NCBI GenBank assembly: GCA_020438905.1
Contig: JAGQTQ010000117.1
Location: 1 to 35,901 of the forward strand
Length of the DNA: 35,901 bases
Source of the DNA: Mycobacterium sp.
Lineage (GTDB): Bacteria > Actinomycetota > Actinomycetes > Mycobacteriales > Mycobacteriaceae
Direction: 5' to 3'
The notes under the pieces: model-generated
The model's input: only the letters and a program-made list of their open reading frames with translations
Databases searched by the model: none
What the model was told of the DNA's origin: nothing
Program-made: the position numbers and the translations under genes
Shown: positions 1 to 9,502 of the stretch, piece by piece
How the letters are laid out: every line of letters begins with the position of its first letter
Numbering within the stretch: position 1 is the stretch's first letter

Positions 1-2151
1 GCCGACGCCGCCGACGCAATCGCCCTGGCCGCACTGACCACCGGCAACATCGTGCTGGCCCTGGCCGACGCCGAAGCCCAACTACGCGCCAACCCCGCCA
101 TCCAAACCGGCGTCGACAACGCCGTCACCGACGCCCTAACCCAACTCCTCGGCGACACCGCGTTCGTCGAGGTGCTCGGCGAGACCCTCACGACCCTGGC
201 AACCGGGCTGCTGGAAGACACCATCGTCGACCAGGCACTCGGCGCCGGGCTGGGCGCACTGGTGACACAGGCTCTGGCCGGCTCACCGATCGCCGAGCCC
301 GTCGGCCAGGCCGTCGGCGCGGCAGCCGAGCAGTTCCTGGCCAGCCCCGGGGTCGGCGCCGAACTCGGCACCGTCATCGGTGCTTTCCTGCCCGACTTCC
401 TCGACCAGACCGGAGTCGCCGCTGCCCTGGCTACCGCCGCCGGCGAACTCGCCGCGGCCGCCGTGGCGGGCACCCTGGACTCGGTGGCCTCCGAGGTCAT
501 CAAGGAGTTGACGACCAACACCGACATCCTGAACGCGGTCACGGTGACAGTCACCGATGCCGTCGAACCATTACTGGCCGACACCGCGGTGGTCCAGGCT
601 CTCGGTGCGAGCCTGACGACGCTGACCAGCGGGCTGCTGGAGAACACCGCGGTGCAGCAGGCGCTCAGCGGCGAGGTGGCGACGTTGGTGACCAAGGCGC
701 TCGCCGATTCCCCGATCGCCGAGCCCGTCGGCCAGGCGATCGGCGCCGCCGTCCAGCAGTTCCTGGCGGTTTCCGGCGTCGCCGCCGAGCTCGGCACCAT
801 CGCCGGCGCGGTCCTGCCGGACTTCCTCGATCAGGCCGGCATCCCCGCGGCCCTGGCCGCCGCCGCCGGCGAGCTCGCCGCAGCAGCCCTGGCCGGCACG
901 TTGCCCGCGGCACTCAATGAAGTGGCGGCGCAACTGTGGGCCAACCTCGACGTCAAAGCAGCCGTCAAGGTCACCCTCGCAGACACCCTCAACCTGGTCG
1001 ACTCCACGCTGCTGAGCGACCCGGCGGTTCAGCAGGCCCTCGGCGCGATCACGACGACGCTCATCGAACAGCTGGCCGCCAGCGCCGCGGTCCGCGCCTA
1101 CGTCGCACAGCAGCTCGGCCCGGTCCTCGGCCCCGCCATCGCCGACCTGCTGGCCAACACGACCGCCGTCGATGACATCGCCACGGCGTTCGGATCCGCG
1201 GTGACCCAATTCCTGGCCTACCCCGGGTTCAACACCGCCGTCACCGATGCCATCGACCAATTCGCCGATGCGGTAATCGACGGAACCGACCCCGACACGG
1301 CGCTTCAGGCGGCGCTCGCCTGGCTCGAGGCCGATCCGACCTACCAGGCCGCGGTATCGGCGATCATCCCGAACACACTGAACACGCTGTTCAAAGATGG
1401 CGTCTTCCGGGACGCCATCGCCGCCGCGACCAAGGCCATCGTCATCGAGCGCCTCAAAGAGTCCGGCATCAACAATGCCTTCATCGACGGGATCGCCGGC
1501 CAGGTCGCCGGGGCCAGCGTCGGCTCCTTCCTGGCCAAACCGACCGGCGAAGCCCTCATCGACAACGTCGTAGTCGACATCCTCGAGGGCATGCCGCTGA
1601 GCCAGGTGACCGATACCGTCATCCAGGCGGTCCTGAGGGATCCGATGCTGCAAACCGCGCTGGGCACCTCCATCGGCACTGGAATCGGCTCGCTGTTCGG
1701 CGACAACATCGTCGGCCTCCTGGTCGGCGGCGTCGCCGGGATCACGGCCACCGTCGTGATCGCCGTCGCCTCCGGGCTGACGCTGCTGTTCAACGGCTCC
1801 GCCGCCGGGCCGGCGGCCGCGGGCCAGCCGGTGAACGGCAGCCACTTCTTCCAGCCGCTGCCGGCGCCCGGTGACCTCTACGTCATGAGCGCGGTCATCG
1901 CGACCCCGCAGGCCGCCGCAGCCGTCGGGCCGGCGGTCGCGGCCGATGGCGGACTGGTGCTCACCGGGATGAGCGTGACGGGCCCCGCCGGGGCCGCAGC
2001 CGATGCCCTCGACATCCAGATGACCGTCGGCGCAGCCGGGGCCGGTCAGATGCAGGTTGGGTTCAGGTTCGCCCTGGACCAGCTGCTCGGCGTTCCCGCA
2101 GCGACCCCCGCTGTGGGAACGGAGGTCCGGCCGGCTGAGCGGGTTTCATGA
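1..2151 (+). CDS. Giant alanine-rich helical-repeat protein, C-terminal part (5' end outside window)
   Basis: The frame is open from base 1, so the gene begins upstream; the GTG at 52 is just an internal codon. About 716 codons are visible, ending TGA at 2149-2151. The product is very rich in Ala, Val, Leu, Thr and Asp, in helix-like blocks. A 142-residue unit occurs twice in tandem (from bases 154 and 580), followed by more divergent units. Bases ~1708-1792 encode a roughly 28-residue uninterrupted hydrophobic stretch (IVGLLVGG... to GLTLLF), probably a membrane helix. A C-terminal region of about 115 residues follows, with motifs DLYVMSAVI and ALDIQM. I recognise no family: it has no PE/PPE signature and no PGRS glycine repeats. 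The whole visible part aligns with the gene at the right window edge, in opposite orientation. I infer an envelope-anchored repeat protein; function unknown. Confidence 0.85.
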   Translation, partial: ADAADAIALAALTTGNIVLALADAEAQLRANPAIQTGVDNAVTDALTQLLGDTAFVEVLGETLTTLATGLLEDTIVDQALGAGLGALVTQALAGSPIAEPVGQAVGAAAEQFLASPGVGAELGTVIGAFLPDFLDQTGVAAALATAAGELAAAAVAGTLDSVASEVIKELTTNTDILNAVTVTVTDAVEPLLADTAVVQALGASLTTLTSGLLENTAVQQALSGEVATLVTKALADSPIAEPVGQAIGAAVQQFLAVSGVAAELGTIAGAVLPDFLDQAGIPAALAAAAGELAAAALAGTLPAALNEVAAQLWANLDVKAAVKVTLADTLNLVDSTLLSDPAVQQALGAITTTLIEQLAASAAVRAYVAQQLGPVLGPAIADLLANTTAVDDIATAFGSAVTQFLAYPGFNTAVTDAIDQFADAVIDGTDPDTALQAALAWLEADPTYQAAVSAIIPNTLNTLFKDGVFRDAIAAATKAIVIERLKESGINNAFIDGIAGQVAGASVGSFLAKPTGEALIDNVVVDILEGMPLSQVTDTVIQAVLRDPMLQTALGTSIGTGIGSLFGDNIVGLLVGGVAGITATVVIAVASGLTLLFNGSAAGPAAAGQPVNGSHFFQPLPAPGDLYVMSAVIATPQAAAAVGPAVAADGGLVLTGMSVTGPAGAAADALDIQMTVGAAGAGQMQVGFRFALDQLLGVPAATPAVGTEVRPAERVS
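154..1005 (+). repeat. Two tandem 426-bp (142-aa) coding repeats
   Basis: Within the left giant gene, the unit starting GDTAF/ADTAV at 154 recurs at 580 with the same order of blocks: a TLTTL helix, SPIAEPVGQA, FLA, GTI.GA, LPDFLDQ, and a GELAAAA.AGTL ending. The period is exactly 142 codons. Similarity between the two copies is very high; the next unit, from about 1006, is much more divergent. The gene continues upstream of the window, so more copies probably lie there. Confidence 0.85.
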
Positions 2152-2156
2152 TCTAG

Positions 2157-3466
<1,310 letters not shown>

Positions 3467-3467
<1 letters not shown>

Positions 3468-4582
3468 TGCTAGGACCACTCGACGAATACCCCGTCCACC
3501 AACTCCCCCAGCCGATCGCCTGGCCCGGCCCCTCGGACCGGAACTTCTACGACCGCTCCTACTTCAACGCCCATGACCGCACCGGCGACATCTTCGTCAT
3601 CAGCGGCATCGGCTACTACCCCAATCTCGGGGTCAAGGACGCCTTTGTCCTCGTACGGCGCGGCGATATCCAGACCGCCGTGCACCTGTCCGACGCGATC
3701 GACCAGAACCGGCTGAACCAGCACGTCAACGGCTACCGCGTGGAGGTCGCCGAGCCGCTGCGCAAACTGCGCATCGTGCTGGAGGAGACCGAGGGTATCG
3801 CCTGCGATCTGACCTGGCACGGTCTCTTCGACGCGGTCCAGGAGCAGCGCCACGTGATGCGATCCGGCGCCAAGGTCACCCTGGATGCCCAGCGCTTCGC
3901 CCAACTGGGCCGCTGGAGCGGTCATCTGGTGATCGACGGCGAGCGGATCACCGTCGACCCGGCCAGCTGGATCGGCAGCCGTGACCGGTCCTGGGGCATC
4001 CGCCCCATCGGCGAAGCCGAACCACCAGGCCGCCCGGCCGATCCGCCGTTCGAGGGTATGTGGTGGCTCTACGTTCCGATCGCCTTCGACGACTTCGCCA
4101 TCGTCCTCATCATCCAGGAAGAGCCCACCGGGTTCCGCACCGTCAACGACTGCACCCGGATCTGGCGCGACGGCCGCATCGAGCAGCTGGGCTGGCCCCG
4201 GGTCAGCGTCCATTATCGTTCCGGCACAAGAATTCCCACCGGAGCGACGATCGAGGCCACCGACGCGCACGGCCGGCCGCTCCGGTTCGAAATCGATTCC
4301 AAACTGGCGGTTCCGATCCACGTCGGCGGCGGATACGGCGGTGACGCCGATTGGCTGCACGGGGTGTGGAAGGGCGAGAAGTTCACCGAGCGGCTTTCCT
4401 ACGACATGACCGACCCGGCGATCGTCGCGCGTTCCGGTTTCGGGGTGATCGACCATGTGGGCCGCGCGGTCTGCCACGAGGGAGACTCCGTCCCGCGAGA
4501 GGGCTGGGGACTGTTCGAGCACGGCGCCTTGGGCCGCCACGACCCGTCCGGCTTCGCCGACTGGCTCTCCGTCGCACCGTGA
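3467..4582 (+). CDS. Conserved Rv3169-like protein (DUF7064/7065, AttH/tocopherol-cyclase-like beta fold)
   Basis: The protein has 371 residues and starts with the ATG that overlaps the stop of the kinase-like gene. It has no signal peptide or membrane helix. Features typical of the CrtC/AttH/tocopherol-cyclase-like double lipocalin group are visible: SWIGSRDRSWGIRP in the middle, then FEGMWWLYVPIAF and WLHGVWKGEKF. These proteins are all-beta and are thought to bind or modify hydrophobic small molecules. Coupling to the kinase-like gene suggests they act on the same compound. The order kinase-like, this gene, aofH, hpx matches Rv3168-Rv3171c of M. tuberculosis. The family assignment is from motif memory; the biochemical role is unknown. 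Confidence 0.82.
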
Positions 4583-4592
4583 CCGCCGCGCG

Positions 4593-5585
4593 TCAATCCG
4601 ACGCCGCGAGTCCCTCGACGATCTCCGCCAGAGCCTCCACCGGGATCGGGCCGGGCTGGTAGAGGCACACGGTGTCGGCCAGCCCCCCGGCGGCATCGAC
4701 CCGCTCTCGGATCCGGGTGGCGATCTGCCCCGGCGTGCCGCACGCCGCGACGGTGTGGAGCATCTCGTCGCTGACCATTCCGGCCATCTCCGACCACCGG
4801 CCCTGCTTGGACATCGCGTTGAGTTCGGGTTGCAGTTCACCCCAGCCGTGCAGGTCGAGCACCGGGCGGTAGGCCGGGGTGGAGCCGTAGAACGCCAGCA
4901 GCCGCCGGGTGGCCTCGTGGGCTGAGTCGTCTTCGCCCACCGAGACGATCACCTCGGGCACCACCGCGAAGTCCGAGCGCCCAGCCAGGCCCTCCCGCAC
5001 CAGCGGCATGGTCACCTCGCGCAGGTAGCGGCGGGAGGAGAAGGGCATCACCAGCAGCCCGTCGGCCACCTCGGCCGCCGTCCGGGTCATTCGCGGGCCG
5101 AGTGCCCCGAGATAGATCGGCGGCGGCCCGAAGGGGTTCGGGCCGGGATTAAACGTCGGTGTCATCAGGGTGTGGCGGTAAAACTCGCCTCGGAAGTCCA
5201 GCCGCTCGCCGTTCTGCCATGCCCCGAAAATCGCCCGCAGCGCTGCGATCAGCTCACGCATCCGGCCCACCGGGCGGTCGAAGGACGTTCCGTAGCGGTT
5301 CTCGATCTGGGCCCGGATCTGGGTACCGAGCCCGAGGGTGAACCGGCCCCCACTGAGCAGCTGGTGGTCGTAGGCCTGGTGGGCGAGCTGAATGGGATTG
5401 CGCGGGAACCCGATGGCGACGTTGGTCATCAGATCCAGCCCACCGGCCGTCGAAGCCAGGGTCAGCGGCGCGAACACGTCGTGCGGGCCCTCGAAGGTGA
5501 AGACACCGGCGGCACCGGCGTCGCGCAGGGCATGAGCGCGCCGGACGGCGTCGGTGGGCCCGAAAAGGGCGGTGAGCACTTTCAC
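4593..5585 (-). CDS. LLM-class F420-dependent oxidoreductase (TIGR03617-like)
   Basis: This 330-residue protein has a luciferase-like TIM barrel. Its features include [45 protein letters not shown] and [21 protein letters not shown], the usual signature of mycobacterial F420-linked members. The start is GTG at 5585; AGGAGG at 5589-5594 (minus strand) gives a near-ideal ribosome-binding site. It would use F420 or its reduced form in a hydride transfer on an unknown substrate. It is divergent from aofH across 83 bp and convergent with the DUF7064 gene, whose stop is 10 bp away. In M. tuberculosis, as I recall, no gene sits here between Rv3169 and aofH, so this looks like an insertion into the conserved block. 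Confidence 0.88.
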   Translation of the reverse strand: MKVLTALFGPTDAVRRAHALRDAGAAGVFTFEGPHDVFAPLTLASTAGGLDLMTNVAIGFPRNPIQLAHQAYDHQLLSGGRFTLGLGTQIRAQIENRYGTSFDRPVGRMRELIAALRAIFGAWQNGERLDFRGEFYRHTLMTPTFNPGPNPFGPPPIYLGALGPRMTRTAAEVADGLLVMPFSSRRYLREVTMPLVREGLAGRSDFAVVPEVIVSVGEDDSAHEATRRLLAFYGSTPAYRPVLDLHGWGELQPELNAMSKQGRWSEMAGMVSDEMLHTVAACGTPGQIATRIRERVDAAGGLADTVCLYQPGPIPVEALAEIVEGLAASD

Positions 5586-5668
5586 TGCCTCCTGACCTTA
5601 GAGCGACTTGGGCACAGAAATCGCCGCTGCGCGAAGGTTTACGCGGCGGAATCGGGGAGACTGGACTC

Positions 5669-7009
5669 ATGGCACATGACGTGGTGGTGATCGGCGCCGG
5701 TCTGGCGGGCCTGACGGCAGCCCGCGAACTCACCCGCAAGGGATTCGACGTAGTGGTCCTCGAAGGCCGTGACCGGGTGGGCGGCCGCACCTTTTCAGGA
5801 ACGCTGGCCGGGGTTCCGGTGGACCGCGGAGCTTCGTTCGTCGGCCCCACCCAGGACGCCGTGCTCAAACTGGCCGCCGATCTGGGCTGCGAGACCACCC
5901 CGACCTATCACGACGGGGCCAACCTGATCCGGTGGCGCGGAAACATCCGCCGCTACCAGGGCACCATCCCGAAACTCGGACTGGTCGGCCTGCTCGACAT
6001 CGGCCGCATCCAGTGGCAGTTCGACCGCATCGCCGCGCGCGTCAGCGTCACCGAGCCGTGGAACTCCGAGGGTGCCGCCGAACTCGACGCCATGAGCCTG
6101 GGCGCCTGGCTGCGCTCGGTGCGGGCCACAGCCGGTTCCCGTGACCTGATGGCGATCATGTCCCGGGTGACCTGGGGTGCCGAGCCCGACGAGGTGTCGA
6201 TGCTGCACGCCGTGCGCTACGTCAAAACCTCCGGCGGTCTGGACCGGATGCTCGGCACGGTCGGCGGCGCCCAGCAGGACCACTTCGTGGAGGGCACCCA
6301 TCAGATGTCGGTCCGGATGGCCGAGGAGCTCAGCGACCGGATCCGGCTGGGGGCGGTGGTCTCCCGTATCGAATGGTCCGAGGACGCGGTGGCGGTGACG
6401 TCCTCGGCCGGTGTGGTCGAGGCCCGCCGGGCCGTTGTGGCCATCGCGCCGATGCAGCGCCTGGACATCGACATCGCCCCGGCGCCGCCGATCGAGTACC
6501 AGCAACTGGCCCAACGCTGGCCGCTGGGCGCGCTGACCAAGTCCTATGCCGCCTACCCGACCCCGTTCTGGCGGGCCAAGGGGCTCTCCGGTCAGGCGCT
6601 GTCGGATCAGGGGCCAGTGTTCATCACCTTCGACGTCAGCCCCGGTGACGGCGGACCGGGGATCCTGTTGGGTTTCACCGACCCGCGGGGCTTCGACTCT
6701 CTTCCCGACGGGCAGCGCCGCGAGCAGGTTCTGCAGTGCTTCACCGCGCTGTTCGGCGAGCAGGCGGCCGAGCCGATCGACTATCTCGACCAGCGCTGGG
6801 GAGCGGAGTCCTTCGCACCCGGCGGGCCGACGGCCGCGGTGCCGCCCGGATCCTGGACGGAGTTCGGCCGCCTGCTGCGCACACCGGTGGGTCCGCTGCA
6901 CTGGGCCGGAACCGAGACCGCCGACGAGTGGACCGGTTTCATGGATGGAGCGGTGCGCTCCGGTCAACGGGCCGCCGACGAGGTGACCCGGGCGCTGACG
7001 GCGCCTTAG
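5669..7009 (+). CDS. aofH: Flavin-containing monoamine oxidase family protein AofH
   Basis: This 446-residue protein begins with the FAD dinucleotide motif GAGLAG (residues 9-14), followed by the acidic end of strand 2 ([11 protein letters not shown]). It ends with the second FAD motif of amine oxidases ([26 protein letters not shown]). There is no Cys at the position where mammalian MAO links FAD covalently, so FAD is probably non-covalent. It has no membrane tail and should be cytosolic. The expected reaction is oxidative deamination of an amine to aldehyde, ammonia and H2O2. The ATG at 5669 has GGGGAG about 10 nt upstream. The stop overlaps that of hpx (TTAG at 7006-7009). Length and context match Rv3170. 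Confidence 0.9.
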   Translation: MAHDVVVIGAGLAGLTAARELTRKGFDVVVLEGRDRVGGRTFSGTLAGVPVDRGASFVGPTQDAVLKLAADLGCETTPTYHDGANLIRWRGNIRRYQGTIPKLGLVGLLDIGRIQWQFDRIAARVSVTEPWNSEGAAELDAMSLGAWLRSVRATAGSRDLMAIMSRVTWGAEPDEVSMLHAVRYVKTSGGLDRMLGTVGGAQQDHFVEGTHQMSVRMAEELSDRIRLGAVVSRIEWSEDAVAVTSSAGVVEARRAVVAIAPMQRLDIDIAPAPPIEYQQLAQRWPLGALTKSYAAYPTPFWRAKGLSGQALSDQGPVFITFDVSPGDGGPGILLGFTDPRGFDSLPDGQRREQVLQCFTALFGEQAAEPIDYLDQRWGAESFAPGGPTAAVPPGSWTEFGRLLRTPVGPLHWAGTETADEWTGFMDGAVRSGQRAADEVTRALTAP

Positions 7010-7968
7010 GAGCTGATCTTCTCGGCCATGACCGTCGATCGGACCAGATCCCGCAGATGGCCGTTGACGTCGCCGGGGTGTTCGAGGATCGCACAATGCC
7101 CGCCCGGCATCTCGACCAGTTCGACCAGATTGGGCGCGGACTCGGCGATCACGCGGGCCTGCGACATCGGCAGCAGCCGATCCCCGGTGCTGCCGATCAC
7201 CAGGGTGGGCACAGTCAGTCCGGACAGGTCGATATGCACCCGGTGCCCGATCTCCTCAACCAGCACCCGAGCCCATGCCCCACGCCCGGTGGCCGGGGTG
7301 GCCGCGAACAGATCGTGCAGGAAGCGGGTGATCGACGGATCGGCGTCGGAGCCCACCGCCATCATCTGCAGGAAGCGCCGGCTGCCGGGTTGGGTGCCGT
7401 TGACCAGCGGAGCGCCGCCGAGTGCCCGGATCATGGTCCGGGCGGCCGCCACCCGGGTGGCCCTGAACATGCCGGGAACCGGAAGCAGTTGGATCTTGTC
7501 GAGCAGGTCGCCGGTGGTGGTGTTGATCAGGGCCACGGCGTCGACCCGTTCCTGGACACGGTGGCGGAAACGGTCCGACCACGAACTGATCGCGATGCCA
7601 CCCATGGAATGACCGGCGACCACGGCCCGCTCGCCGGGCCGTAGAACCGCGGTCAGCACCGCGTCGAGGTCGGCGGCAAGGTGGTCGAGGCTGTACTCCG
7701 ACGGCGCCGGAACCCCGCTGCGCCCGTGTCCGCGATGGTCGTAGGCGATCACCCGATGATCGCGGGCGAGGTCGTTGATCTGCTCGTGCCAGACCTGCAG
7801 CGAGCAGGTGATGCCGTGCGCGAGCACGATCGGATAGCCGTTGGTGGGCCCGAATACCTCGGTGTGCAACCGGGTGCCGTCGGCAGAATGCACGACCATC
7901 GTCCTGCTGGGCGGCAGGGCGGGGCCACGCCTCTTCTGGGACCTCTTCTGGGCCTGCGGTGACGGCAT
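7006..7968 (-). CDS. hpx: Alpha/beta-fold hydrolase, Rv3171c (Hpx)-like
   Basis: The protein has 320 residues in the order expected of an alpha/beta hydrolase: oxyanion-hole region LAHGITCS (about 49-56), [10 protein letters not shown], nucleophile elbow GHSMGG with Ser121, then Asp263 (GSTGDRLLP) and His291 ([10 protein letters not shown]). This is a complete catalytic triad. The M. tuberculosis orthologue is named a non-heme haloperoxidase; in this family that usually reflects perhydrolase side activity, and an esterase or lactonase role is equally likely. The basic N-terminus (QKRSQKRRG) is not a signal peptide. The ATG at 7968 has GAGGAG upstream. The gene is convergent with aofH and has a 16-bp inverted repeat 47 bp upstream of its start. 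Confidence 0.87.
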   Translation of the reverse strand: MPSPQAQKRSQKRRGPALPPSRTMVVHSADGTRLHTEVFGPTNGYPIVLAHGITCSLQVWHEQINDLARDHRVIAYDHRGHGRSGVPAPSEYSLDHLAADLDAVLTAVLRPGERAVVAGHSMGGIAISSWSDRFRHRVQERVDAVALINTTTGDLLDKIQLLPVPGMFRATRVAAARTMIRALGGAPLVNGTQPGSRRFLQMMAVGSDADPSITRFLHDLFAATPATGRGAWARVLVEEIGHRVHIDLSGLTVPTLVIGSTGDRLLPMSQARVIAESAPNLVELVEMPGGHCAILEHPGDVNGHLRDLVRSTVMAEKISS

Positions 7969-8014
7969 CGTCGCTCCTCACCGGAGCGGCCGCGCTGCCG
8001 CCCCGCGAGGTCAG

Positions 8015-8030
8015 CGTAACCGTTGTTACG
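8015..8030. promoter_or_regulatory. Inverted repeat CGTAAC-N4-GTTACG upstream of hpx
   Basis: A perfect 6-bp inverted repeat with a 4-base spacer (CGTTs) lies 47 bp upstream of the hpx start. Its size suits a TetR- or MarR-type dimer. In M. tuberculosis this block is flanked by a TetR gene (Rv3167c), which would lie outside or be missing here. No regulator can be assigned from the window. Confidence 0.45.
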
Positions 8031-8198
8031 TTCGGCGACCCGGAAACGGGCGTATTCCCGCTCCACCCGCAGCCCAAACGAGTATCGAGAGTTCACACCC
8101 ATCACATCCCCACCCCTTCACTGCACGGCCGGACCGAACCGACGAATCGCTGCACCCTGAGCGCCCCCGCGCATACCGTGAGTTTGCTAGCTTGGCAT

Positions 8199-8214
8199 GT
8201 GGCGCGTGCGCCAC
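8199..8214. promoter_or_regulatory. 16-bp palindrome before the LGFP lipoprotein gene
   Basis: GTGGCGC-GT-GCGCCAC is a perfect 7-bp inverted repeat ending 30 bp before the ATG at 8245 and just before the ribosome-binding site (GAGGAG). It may be an operator or part of the 5' leader. A possible -10 (TAGCTT at 8188-8193) lies immediately upstream, which would put the palindrome around the transcription start. Confidence 0.4.
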
Positions 8215-8244
8215 CGTCATCCGACAAGAGGAGAACCACAGATA

Positions 8245-8919
8245 ATGACCACCAAACTGGCTCGTGCTGCGGCCGCGGCGGGCAGCCTGGCCATCGCGGC
8301 GGCGTTCGCCGTGAGCTGCTCTGAGACCAAGGACGCCACCAAGGACGTGCTGTCCAGCGCCTCCAGCATGGGTTCGTCGGCCGCGAGTGCGGCCAGCAGT
8401 GCCATGAGCAGTGGAGCCAGTGCCGCAAGCAGCGCTGCGAGCAGTGCCGCAAGCGTGGCCAGCAGCGCTGCCAGCAGCGGGGCCAGCGCGGCCTCATCGG
8501 CGGTGTCCTCCGTGCTCAACGGTGCCCCGACCACCATGAACGTCCCGGGAATCGGTGAGGTCTTCCTCGACGGGCCGACGGCCGAGGCCTATCACAAGTT
8601 CGGCGGCGAGACCGTGCTGGGCATGCCCAGCGGCCAGCCCGAGCAGGTCGGCGACGGCACCGTTGCGGCGTTCGCGAACGGCACCATCTTCTCCTCGCCG
8701 GAGTCCGGCGCGCACTTGGTTCAGGGCGAGATCCTGCGGGTCTACAACGAGCAGGGCGGCCCCGGTGGCGCTATGGGCTGGCCGACCGCGGGCGAATCGC
8801 AGACCGGCGGCGGACCCGACGTCTCCGGCGGCGGCTGGATGACCGAATTCCAGAACGGCACCATCACCTGGATCAACGACGGCAACGGCAACTTCACCGA
8901 AACCATCACCAAGAAGTAG
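8245..8919 (+). CDS. LGFP-repeat cell-envelope lipoprotein with Ala/Ser-rich linker
   Basis: This 224-residue product has a lipoprotein signal peptide with lipobox AVSC (Cys25). Next comes a low-complexity stretch of about 65 residues made almost only of Ser, Ala and a few Gly (around 37-92). The C-terminal half contains LGFP-type repeats (TVLGMPSGQPEQVGDG... and GAMGWPTAGESQTG, each followed by an F-NGTI segment). LGFP repeats are found in mycobacterial and corynebacterial envelope proteins and are thought to bind the wall, so I infer a lipid-anchored protein whose flexible linker presents a wall-binding domain. I chose the ATG at 8245 for its GAGGAG site and signal peptide. A 13-bp-stem hairpin follows the stop. 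Confidence 0.88.
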   Translation: MTTKLARAAAAAGSLAIAAAFAVSCSETKDATKDVLSSASSMGSSAASAASSAMSSGASAASSAASSAASVASSAASSGASAASSAVSSVLNGAPTTMNVPGIGEVFLDGPTAEAYHKFGGETVLGMPSGQPEQVGDGTVAAFANGTIFSSPESGAHLVQGEILRVYNEQGGPGGAMGWPTAGESQTGGGPDVSGGGWMTEFQNGTITWINDGNGNFTETITKK

Positions 8920-8930
8920 GCGCCAGGCGC

Positions 8931-8968
8931 GAACGGCCCCCGGCCCATTCGGTTTCCGGGGGCCGTTC
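8931..8968 (+). terminator. Strong hairpin after the LGFP lipoprotein gene
   Basis: Perfect 13-bp arms (8931-8943 and 8956-8968) flank a 12-base loop, starting 11 bp after the stop codon. There is no long T tract, as is usual for mycobacterial terminator-like hairpins. It separates the lipoprotein gene from the downstream promoter. Confidence 0.75.
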
Positions 8969-9004
8969 TACATCCACAGCGGTAACACCGCGGCCGCATG
9001 TGGT

Positions 9005-9010
9005 GATAAT
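9005..9010 (+). promoter_or_regulatory. -10 element GATAAT, leaderless start at 9017
   Basis: GATAAT ends 6 bases before the ATG at 9017, and no Shine-Dalgarno sequence is present. Transcription would begin at or next to the A of the start codon. Confidence 0.5.
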
Positions 9011-9016
9011 GACGTC

Positions 9017-9370
9017 ATGAAGCACAAACTTTTAGGCACCGTCCTGACCGCCATGGCCATGGCGGCGGTTCCCTTCACCATCGCCCCGGCAGCCCAGGCC
9101 GAGGTATGCGGTGACGTCGGTGGGCGTCATGCCGACATCGGCGGATGCTCCAACATCGGTGGCGATATCGCCGACGCCGCGATCGTCGGCGCCGCGGTCG
9201 ACCGCCCCTACGGCTACGGGGATCCCTATGTCGCGCCGCCGCCGGCCGCATGGCCCCCGCTGCCCCCCGGCTACCTGCCCTACCCGTCGTTCCCCGGAGA
9301 GCTGCCCTGCTACACCCCGGAGGGACAGCCGTACTACACGCCGGGCAACGCTCCCTGCTACCCCGCCTGA
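9017..9370 (+). CDS. Small secreted Pro/Tyr-rich protein
   Basis: This 117-residue protein has a clear Sec signal peptide cleaved after AAQA (about residue 28), leaving a mature protein near 9 kDa. The N-terminal mature part is Gly/Asp/Ile-rich with two Cys (VCGDVGG, GGCSN). The C-terminal half is Pro/Tyr-rich (PYGYGDPYVAPPP, PCYTPEGQPYYTPGN, PCYPA) with two further Cys. Four Cys in an exported protein suggest disulphides. I recognise no family. The gene is probably leaderless and is bracketed by hairpins at 8931-8968 and 9409-9436, so it looks monocistronic. Confidence 0.78.
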   Translation: MKHKLLGTVLTAMAMAAVPFTIAPAAQAEVCGDVGGRHADIGGCSNIGGDIADAAIVGAAVDRPYGYGDPYVAPPPAAWPPLPPGYLPYPSFPGELPCYTPEGQPYYTPGNAPCYPA

Positions 9371-9408
9371 TCAGGCGAAACGACCCCAATAACAACACCA
9401 CCGGCAGT

Positions 9409-9436
9409 CGGCGGCGCGGGATTACCCGCGCCGCCG
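9409..9436 (+). terminator. Strong hairpin after the small secreted-protein gene
   Basis: Perfect 12-bp GC-only arms (9409-9420 and 9425-9436) flank a 4-base loop (ATTA), 38 bp after the stop. TCTAGTCTT follows, which is mildly T-rich. It isolates the downstream receptor-like gene from read-through. Confidence 0.78.
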
Positions 9437-9502
9437 TCTAGTCTTGACGGTCGGGTCGGGGTGGCCGGCCGGAGGGTTTCAGAGCCGAAAGGTTAGTAGA
9501 CG

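Noticed and set aside
571-1845. A 424-codon open frame on the minus strand inside the left giant gene
   Set aside because: The composition is Gly/Arg/Asp-rich and it mirrors the codon pattern of the plus-strand repeat gene. It has no ribosome-binding site or recognisable motif, and the paralogue's DNA supports the plus-strand reading.
3470-4840. A 456-codon minus-strand open frame opposite the DUF7064 gene
   Set aside because: It overlaps two well-supported genes, has no motif, and shows the low-complexity look of an antisense frame in GC-rich DNA.
5795-7096. A 433-codon minus-strand open frame opposite aofH
   Set aside because: aofH has both FAD motifs intact on the plus strand; the antisense frame has no start signal or motif.
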